Shown here piece after piece: positions 7,175-11,726 of a stretch of 11,726 nt of DNA; within the stretch, counting starts at the first letter, position 1, and each line of letters opens with the position of its first letter. A model generated the notes under the pieces. That model was not told where the DNA came from. It was given only the letters and a program-made list of their open reading frames with translations, and did no database searches. A program made the position numbers and the translations under genes. Source of the DNA: an uncultured Clostridia bacterium (lineage in GTDB: Bacteria > Bacillota > Clostridia > Oscillospirales > Acutalibacteraceae); assembly GCA_945224895.1 (NCBI GenBank), contig CALYNW010000004.1, positions 1 through 11,726 on the forward strand. The letters are read 5' to 3'.

Positions 7175-8311
7175 ATGAAAAAAATTATAGTATTTATTTT
7201 ATCATTATCAATATTTGCGGCTATGCCTGTAGAGATTTATGCAAAAACAGATGAAGCAAGGGAAATTATAGCAAAATCAAGCATACTTATGTGTATGGAT
7301 ACAGGGGAAATTATTAATGAGAATAACGCATACGAGCATTTGTCTCCTGCATCTGTGACAAAAATTATGTCAATACTGCTTATTATGGAAGCGATAGACA
7401 ACGGTAAAATAAGCCTCAACGATATGGTGACTGCAAGTGAAAATGCCGTATCAAAGGGCGGTTCTCAGATATGGCTTGAGGTTGGCGAGCAAATGAGTGT
7501 AAACGATTTGCTCAAGGCAGTTATAATTGCCTCTGCAAATGATGCCTGCACATTGTTGGGAGAGTATATTGCAGGCAGTGACAGTGGCTTTGTTGATATG
7601 ATGAACAAGAGGGCAAAGGAGCTCGGACTCGAAAATACTCACTTTGAAAATTGCACAGGACTTGATGACAGTGTTACAAATCATTATTCCTGTGCCTATG
7701 ATTTAGCCGTTATTGCCTGTGAGGTAATGAAGCATGATTTAGTAAAGGACTATTCTACAATATGGCTTGATTATCTCAGAAACGGAAAAACCGAGTTAAA
7801 TAACACAAATAAGCTGATAAATAAATATAACGGAATAACAGGGCTTAAAACGGGAACAACCTCTAATGCAGGGTTTTGTCTTTGTGCAACTGCAACACGT
7901 GACGGACTCAGTCTTGTTTCTGTAGTTCTCGGTGCAGATACAAGTGAGGATAGATTTAATTTATCTGTAAATCTTCTTGATTACGGTTTTGCGAATTATC
8001 AGATTAATAAGATAAAAATTGATGAAAAGAAAATTAAAGCAGTAAAAATTAAGAATGGTGTTGTTAAATCTGTTAAGCCTGCTTTTCCTGACGGGGACAG
8101 TGTGCTTGTAAAAAAAGGGACAGATAATTTTACATACGATTACAGAGTAAAGGAAAAGGTTGAAGCGCCTGTAAAAGCAGGTGACATATTAGGCGAAATC
8201 GTAGTGAAGTGCGGAGAAAAGGAGCTGGCGTCTGTTCCTTTAACTGCTGATAAAGACATAAAGAAAACAACTTTTTCATACATTTTTGCAGTTTTATTCA
8301 GTAATATATAA
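7175..8311 (+). CDS. D-alanyl-D-alanine carboxypeptidase, DacF/PBP5-like (peptidase S11)
   Basis: A 378-residue low-molecular-weight penicillin-binding protein. It removes the terminal D-Ala from peptidoglycan pentapeptides outside the cell membrane and so limits cross-linking. A signal peptide covers about residues 1-23, ending in IYA. The three active-site motifs are intact: S60-V-T-K63, S120-A-N122 and K225-T-G227. A PBP5-type C-terminal beta domain spans about 265-355, and a short hydrophobic tail (about 366-378) probably anchors the protein to the membrane; it lacks the basic end often seen. In sporulating Firmicutes DacF acts in spore cortex formation, but I see no clear sigma-F or sigma-G promoter, so a vegetative DacA-like role is equally possible. 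AGGTGG at 7165-7170 is the ribosome site. There is no convincing terminator before pgi. Confidence 0.92.
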   Translation: MKKIIVFILSLSIFAAMPVEIYAKTDEAREIIAKSSILMCMDTGEIINENNAYEHLSPASVTKIMSILLIMEAIDNGKISLNDMVTASENAVSKGGSQIWLEVGEQMSVNDLLKAVIIASANDACTLLGEYIAGSDSGFVDMMNKRAKELGLENTHFENCTGLDDSVTNHYSCAYDLAVIACEVMKHDLVKDYSTIWLDYLRNGKTELNNTNKLINKYNGITGLKTGTTSNAGFCLCATATRDGLSLVSVVLGADTSEDRFNLSVNLLDYGFANYQINKIKIDEKKIKAVKIKNGVVKSVKPAFPDGDSVLVKKGTDNFTYDYRVKEKVEAPVKAGDILGEIVVKCGEKELASVPLTADKDIKKTTFSYIFAVLFSNI

Positions 8312-8318
8312 AAAAATG

Positions 8319-8347
8319 TTGAATATTTTTCCAAAATAGTGTATTAT
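8319..8347 (+). promoter_or_regulatory. Sigma-A promoter of pgi
   Basis: TTGAAT at 8319-8324 and TATTAT at 8342-8347 with a 17-bp spacer, starting 8 bases after the carboxypeptidase stop. Transcription would start near 8354, about 47 bases before the TTG start of pgi. Confidence 0.65.
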
Positions 8348-8400
8348 ATTTGCTCTGATGAAATAATTTATTAAATCCAACAGAAACAGAGGCGATTATT

Positions 8401-9747
8401 TTGGCTATAAAATTTATTTCACAGCATGCAGAGAGTATTGTAACTGCAAAGGATATTGAAGATATTACTCCTAAAGCAGTCAGAGCACTTAATACACTTC
8501 ACGATAAAAGCGGTGAAGGAAGTGACTTTTTAGGCTGGGTTGATTTACCTACTAATTATGACAAGGAAGAATTTGCAAGAATTAAAAAGGCGGCTGAATA
8601 TATTAAAGAGAATGCCGATGTTCTTATTGTAATCGGTATCGTCGGCTCATATTTGGGCGCAAGAGCAGTTATTGAAGCTCTTACATCTCCTAACTATAAT
8701 TCACTCAGAAAGAATACTCCCGATGTCTATTTTATCGGAAATTCAATCAGTCCTTCTGCTCTTACCGAAATCGTATCAATATGCGAGGGTAAGGATATCT
8801 GTGTTAATGTTATCAGCAAGAGCGGAACAACTACCGAACCGGCCATTGCTTTTCGTGTTTTCAGAGACCTTGTTTATAACAAGTATTCTGAAGATGAGGC
8901 GGCAAAGAGAATTTTTGCCACAACAGATAAAGCTAAGGGCACCTTAAAGGAGCTTGCCGATTCACAGGGCTATGAAACATTTGTAGTTCCCGATGATGTA
9001 GGCGGCAGATATTCCGTTCTCACTGCTGTTGGTCTTTTGCCGATAGCAGTTGCTGGAATTGATATCGATGCACTTATGGCAGGCGCTAAGAAGGCACAGG
9101 ATGCACTTTGCAGTGAGAATATTAATGAAAACGATGTTCTCAAATATGCGGCAGTACGTAACTGCTTTTATAATAAAGGCGTTAAGCTTGAGTGCTTTGT
9201 TTCATATGAGCCTTGTATGGCAATGTTTAATGAGTGGCTTAAGCAGTTATTTGCCGAAAGCGAAGGCAAGGACGGTAAAGGACTTTATCCTGTTTCCTGT
9301 ATTTTTTCAACTGACCTCCATTCAGTAGGACAGTTTATTCAGGAAAGCGGAGCAGGTCTTATGTTTGAAACCGTAGTTAAATTTAATCATCCGAAAAACG
9401 ATTTTCTTATTACGGAGCAGGAGGGAAATATTGACGGTCTTAATTTCCTCAGCGGTAGGTCGATGAGCTATGTCAATGAAAAGGCGAGAGAAGGTACACT
9501 TTTGGCTCATACAGACGGCGGAGTAGGTAATCTTGTTATTGAGGCAGAGTCAATTACCCCTGAGGAAATCGGTTATATGATTTATTTCTTTGAAAAAGCT
9601 TGTGCCGTTTCGGGATATATTCTCGGTGTAAATCCTTTTAATCAGCCGGGTGTTGAGAGTTATAAAAGGAATATGTTTGCACTTCTCGGAAAGCCGGGCT
9701 ACGAAAAGGAAAAAGAAAGTCTTGAAAAACGTCTCGGTATATGTTAA
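8401..9747 (+). CDS. pgi: Glucose-6-phosphate isomerase
   Basis: A 448-residue cytoplasmic glycolytic enzyme interconverting glucose 6-phosphate and fructose 6-phosphate, the length usual for the short Firmicutes type. Visible elements: the phosphate-binding loop SKSGTTTEP (139-147), PGI signature 1 around [14 protein letters not shown] (198-211), the QFIQE segment with the likely catalytic E315, and signature 2 ending GVESYK with K422. In the glycine motif near residues 79-83 the protein reads GIVGS where relatives read GIGGS; the codon is GTC, one base from GGC. The start is TTG at 8401 with an AGAGG site at 8388-8392; no ATG or GTG lies nearby in frame, and the N-terminus MAIKF fits the family. 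A P-loop protein gene follows 38 bp downstream and probably shares the transcript. Confidence 0.97.
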   Translation: MAIKFISQHAESIVTAKDIEDITPKAVRALNTLHDKSGEGSDFLGWVDLPTNYDKEEFARIKKAAEYIKENADVLIVIGIVGSYLGARAVIEALTSPNYNSLRKNTPDVYFIGNSISPSALTEIVSICEGKDICVNVISKSGTTTEPAIAFRVFRDLVYNKYSEDEAAKRIFATTDKAKGTLKELADSQGYETFVVPDDVGGRYSVLTAVGLLPIAVAGIDIDALMAGAKKAQDALCSENINENDVLKYAAVRNCFYNKGVKLECFVSYEPCMAMFNEWLKQLFAESEGKDGKGLYPVSCIFSTDLHSVGQFIQESGAGLMFETVVKFNHPKNDFLITEQEGNIDGLNFLSGRSMSYVNEKAREGTLLAHTDGGVGNLVIEAESITPEEIGYMIYFFEKACAVSGYILGVNPFNQPGVESYKRNMFALLGKPGYEKEKESLEKRLGIC

Positions 9748-9785
9748 TATGTAATTGAAATAAATCACCTTGGAGGAATTTTATA

Positions 9786-10202
9786 ATGATTAAGCTTATC
9801 ATTGGAAATAAAGGATCAGGTAAAACTAAAAAGCTTATTGAACAGGTTAATGTTTGCGTTGAGGCTTCGGACGGAAATGTAGTTTGCGTTGAAAAGGAGC
9901 CTAAGCTTACATATGACGTTTCATCAAAGGCTCGTTTGCTTGAGACTGAGACCTATCTTATTAACGGTCATAAGGCATTTTATGGCTTTCTTGCAGGTAT
10001 CTGTGCAGGTAACTACGATGTAACAGACGTTCTTGTTGATGCTACATTTAAGATTGTCGGCAGAGAATATGAGAAGCTTCCTCAGTTTTTTGAAATGCTT
10101 TCTGAGCTTTCTGAGGCAACAGATGTAAACTTCTATTTTACCATTAGTTGTGACAAGGAGGATTTACCTGTTGAAATTTTTGATTATTGCGAAGAGCTGT
10201 AA
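9786..10202 (+). CDS. Small P-loop NTPase-like protein of unknown function
   Basis: A 138-residue protein beginning with a textbook Walker A loop, GNKGSGKT at residues 7-14, after a short beta strand (IKLII). A candidate Walker B is DVLVD with D85, and FYFTISCDKEDLP (116-128) may form a further core strand and sensor loop. There is no signal peptide, membrane segment or nucleic-acid-binding domain. The size and order fit a minimal P-loop nucleotide-binding fold, and short proteins of this kind in Clostridia have unclear names and no known role. A strong GGAGG site lies at 9772-9776, nine bases before the ATG. The distance from pgi (38 bp) and the terminator right after suggest it is the last gene of the pgi transcript. 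A link to sugar metabolism is not shown by the sequence. Confidence 0.8.
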   Translation: MIKLIIGNKGSGKTKKLIEQVNVCVEASDGNVVCVEKEPKLTYDVSSKARLLETETYLINGHKAFYGFLAGICAGNYDVTDVLVDATFKIVGREYEKLPQFFEMLSELSEATDVNFYFTISCDKEDLPVEIFDYCEEL

Positions 10203-10228
10203 TCTGAAAATTTAATAGAGCAAGATTT

Positions 10229-10261
10229 ACGCAGTAGACTTTTTGTCTGCTGCGTTTTTTT
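10229..10261 (+). terminator. Strong intrinsic terminator after the pgi/P-loop unit
   Basis: ACGCAGTAGAC (10229-10239) pairs with GTCTGCTGCGT (10245-10255) over 11 bp with a single G-U pair and a five-T loop, followed by an unbroken T run through 10261. Confidence 0.92.
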
Positions 10262-10301
10262 GTATCTAAGGCTCACGATTCTGTATTTAAGCTTTATATA
10301 G

Positions 10302-10330
10302 TTGACATTTACAAACTAAAGGTATATAAT
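10302..10330 (+). promoter_or_regulatory. Perfect-consensus sigma-A promoter of the ROK regulator/symporter operon
   Basis: TTGACA at 10302-10307 and TATAAT at 10325-10330 with a 17-bp spacer: all twelve consensus bases match. Transcription should begin near 10337. A promoter this strong usually needs a repressor, which fits the repeat just downstream and the ROK product. Confidence 0.9.
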
Positions 10331-10334
10331 AACT

Positions 10335-10350
10335 TGTGACACCCTGTGAC
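10335..10350 (+). promoter_or_regulatory. Tandem TGTGAC repeat at the transcription start, candidate operator
   Basis: TGTGAC occurs at 10335-10340 and again at 10345-10350, exactly 10 bp apart, so both copies face the same side of the helix. They sit at about the +1 to +14 region of the consensus promoter, where bound repressor would block initiation. The ROK protein encoded next is the natural candidate (inference). Confidence 0.4.
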
Positions 10351-10371
10351 TAAAGTATGGAGGGATATGCT

Positions 10372-11337
10372 TTGATAGAGCAAGATACACTTAAAAGTAT
10401 CAGAAATAAGAACTTATCTGATATATTACAGGTCCTTCGTGAAAAAGGGGAATGCAGTATTTCTACTCTGACCGATAACACTGACGGCGGATTAACAACA
10501 GTAAAAAAATGCGTTAATCAAGGGATTGATTACGGTATGATTATTGAGGGGGATGTCGGTGATTCTACAGGTGGAAGAAAAGCTAAGCTGTATTCAATAA
10601 ATAAAGGATACCAATACTTTGTATTTTTAATTGTTGATAATAATGAACTACTGTGCAAAATATTTGATTTTACATTCAAATGTGTTAATGAGCTTTCGGT
10701 TAATTTCGAAATGAATCATTATTATGAAACAGTTTGCAGGCTTATTGATATGTCGTTTGATATATTTGACGTGGGAACAGTTTGCCTGTCAATTCCCGGT
10801 GTTGTTAAGGACGGCAAAATTATTGACTGGTATTATAATAAAAATTTAGATGGATTTGATATTAAGAAAAGTCTTGAAAATAAATATGGTGTTAATGTTG
10901 TTGTTCAAAATGATATGAAGTTGACTGTTACCGGAGAAAGTGCTGTCAGCAAGCAAAATGTTAAGAATATTGTTACTGTTCAGTTTGGTCACAACGGTAT
11001 CGGTGTAGGAGAAATGGCAAACGGACATATTCTTGAGGGCAGCTCGGGATTTGCGGGAGAGGTTAGCTACACAAGTGATATTCGTAAAAATATAACAGGT
11101 ATCTCCTATCCTGCAAAAATTGTCCGTAATGTAATTGTTTGCATTAATCCTGAGGTTATTGTTTTTTATAAGTCTGAAAGGCAAAATAAATTAAGTCAGA
11201 TATTTGAAACAGCGATTAAGGGTATACCTGAATATGCTGTTCCGAAATATGAAATTTCCGATGATTATATCGGAAGCATTATAAACGGACTATTCTTATT
11301 AATCAACAAAAAAGGTTATTTTAAAAAGGCGGAGTAA
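10372..11337 (+). CDS. ROK-family (NagC/XylR-type) transcriptional regulator, zinc motif missing
   Basis: The product from the TTG at 10372 has 321 residues. An ATG at 10357 is in frame, but GGAGGG at 10359-10364 lies inside that reading and is placed exactly right for the TTG, so I chose the TTG. An N-terminal winged helix-turn-helix (about 12-75) is followed by a ROK sugar-kinase-like domain: LSIPGVV, then QND with D181 at the sugar-kinase Asp position, FGHNGIGVG (205-213) and GFAGEVSY (226-233). ROK regulators repress sugar uptake genes and release DNA on binding a sugar. This one is shorter than typical (about 380-400), lacks the CxCGxxGC zinc motif, and has Tyr where the usual His follows GE(I/V), so sugar binding may be altered. 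The symporter gene starts 5 bp after its stop, making a coupled pair. Confidence 0.87.
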   Translation: MIEQDTLKSIRNKNLSDILQVLREKGECSISTLTDNTDGGLTTVKKCVNQGIDYGMIIEGDVGDSTGGRKAKLYSINKGYQYFVFLIVDNNELLCKIFDFTFKCVNELSVNFEMNHYYETVCRLIDMSFDIFDVGTVCLSIPGVVKDGKIIDWYYNKNLDGFDIKKSLENKYGVNVVVQNDMKLTVTGESAVSKQNVKNIVTVQFGHNGIGVGEMANGHILEGSSGFAGEVSYTSDIRKNITGISYPAKIVRNVIVCINPEVIVFYKSERQNKLSQIFETAIKGIPEYAVPKYEISDDYIGSIINGLFLLINKKGYFKKAE

Positions 11338-11342
11338 AATCA

Positions 11343-11688
11343 ATGAAAATTTCACTCAAAGACAAAACCACTAAAGAGATAATTATGTTCTCTTTGCTTC
11401 CATTCGGTACAAGTACGCTTTACACCTTAATCGGTACAGCACTTAATATGTACTTCACTGATGTACTTGGATTGTCCCTTGCTATGACAAGCATTGTGCT
11501 TTCTGCAACAAAGGTATGGGACGCAATTAACGACCCGCTTATGGGTATGATTGTTGACAAAACCCACACTAAATGGGGTAAATGTCGTCCGTACATATTA
11601 TGGATGAGCGGTCCCGTTATTATTGTAACCGCTTTGCTTTTTGCTCCTGTTAATTTCGGACAGAAGGGTAATTTTATATACGCAATAG
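11343..11688 (+). CDS. GPH/MFS-type sugar:cation symporter, N-terminal part (3' end cut by adapter sequence)
   Basis: Starts at ATG 11343, with a GGCGGAG site (11328-11334) overlapping the ROK gene's stop, so translation is likely coupled. About 115 genuine residues are visible. They show the N-terminus of the glycoside-pentoside-hexuronide family: KEIIMFSLLPFG, a first membrane helix, NMYFTDVLGLS, then KVWDAINDPLMGMIVDKTHT, the family hallmark with paired Asp residues and a charged loop, then KWGKCRPYILW and another helix. GPH carriers import sugars such as melibiose, xylosides or glucuronides with sodium or protons (family knowledge). The substrate cannot be read from this part. The frame stays open to base 11726, but from 11689 the codons come from an Illumina adapter and give the tell-tale SYTHLRAH peptide, so the real gene is only partly sampled. 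Confidence 0.9.
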
Positions 11689-11726
11689 CTGTCTCTTATA
11701 CACATCTCCGAGCCCACGATCCTAGG
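11689..11726. other. Illumina Nextera adapter / Tn5 mosaic end (assembly artefact)
   Basis: Bases 11689-11707 are exactly the 19-bp Tn5 mosaic end (CTGTCTCTTATACACATCT). Bases 11708-11719 continue as the Nextera adapter (CCGAGCCCACGA). The last seven bases, TCCTAGG, do not match the expected GAC continuation and are of unknown origin. The adapter explains the abrupt end of the symporter frame and should be trimmed. Confidence 0.96.

Noticed and set aside
8312..8330. AT-only hairpin after the carboxypeptidase gene as a terminator
   Set aside because: The stem is short and has no G-C pairs; the pgi -35 box overlaps it. Termination there is unlikely.
10262..10301. A possible small RNA or riboswitch between the terminator and the ROK promoter
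   Set aside because: No stable fold or conserved motif is visible in this short AT-rich stretch, and it lies upstream of the promoter.
10357..10371. ATG at 10357 as the ROK regulator start
   Set aside because: The GGAGGG ribosome site would lie inside the gene, correctly spaced for the TTG at 10372; the ATG itself has only weak upstream signals.
11689..11707. A Tn5-type transposon end interrupting the symporter gene
   Set aside because: It continues directly into the Nextera adapter and ends the contig; there is no transposase or target duplication. It is library DNA and not a mobile element.

Overview
The window looks like a chromosomal piece from a low-GC, spore-forming Clostridia bacterium, probably a gut Oscillospiraceae/Ruminococcus-like lineage. 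The reasons are the AT-rich DNA, strong GGAGG-type ribosome binding sites, several TTG/GTG starts, a SipL/SpoIVA spore-coat pair, and a surface protein of the Ig-like/fibronectin type seen in gut Clostridia. Genes are tightly packed. No tRNA, rRNA, CRISPR array, insertion sequence or phage gene is visible.

Layout. 1-921 is the 3' end of a secreted, repeat-containing surface protein, closed by a hairpin terminator. 1021-3999 is a two-gene sporulation operon: a SPOCS/LysM protein (SipL-like) followed 9 bp later by SpoIVA, behind a candidate sigma-E promoter. A perfect 10-bp hairpin at 4005-4034 serves as a two-way terminator. On the minus strand follow a DUF1294 membrane protein and a small two-CxxC zinc-ribbon protein, coupled by a one-base overlap. 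Divergent from them is a GHL10 (DUF187) glycoside-hydrolase-like lipoprotein at 4637-5824, which overlaps convergently by 31 bp with mtaB, a tRNA methylthiotransferase at 5794-7080 on the minus strand. Divergent from mtaB is a D-Ala-D-Ala carboxypeptidase (7175-8311). Next come glucose-6-phosphate isomerase (8401-9747) and a small P-loop protein of unknown function (9786-10202), ending at a strong terminator. Last is a ROK-family regulator (10372-11337) with a perfect consensus promoter and a tandem TGTGAC repeat, coupled to the start of a GPH/MFS-type sugar:cation symporter (11343-11688).

How the genes fit together. SipL and SpoIVA would together form the base layer of the spore coat on the forespore surface. 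The carboxypeptidase acts on peptidoglycan. The ROK regulator and symporter look like a sugar-responsive uptake operon that continues beyond the window. The remaining genes are housekeeping (mtaB, pgi) or poorly characterised.

Assembly warning. The last 38 bases (11689-11726) are not genomic. They begin with the Tn5 mosaic end and run into the Illumina Nextera adapter, so the symporter gene is cut by an artefact and not by biology. I see no clear new defence or mobile system. The best leads are the sipL-spoIVA operon, a substitution in a normally invariant Pgi glycine motif, the degenerate ROK protein with its putative operator, and the uncharacterised P-loop protein after pgi.
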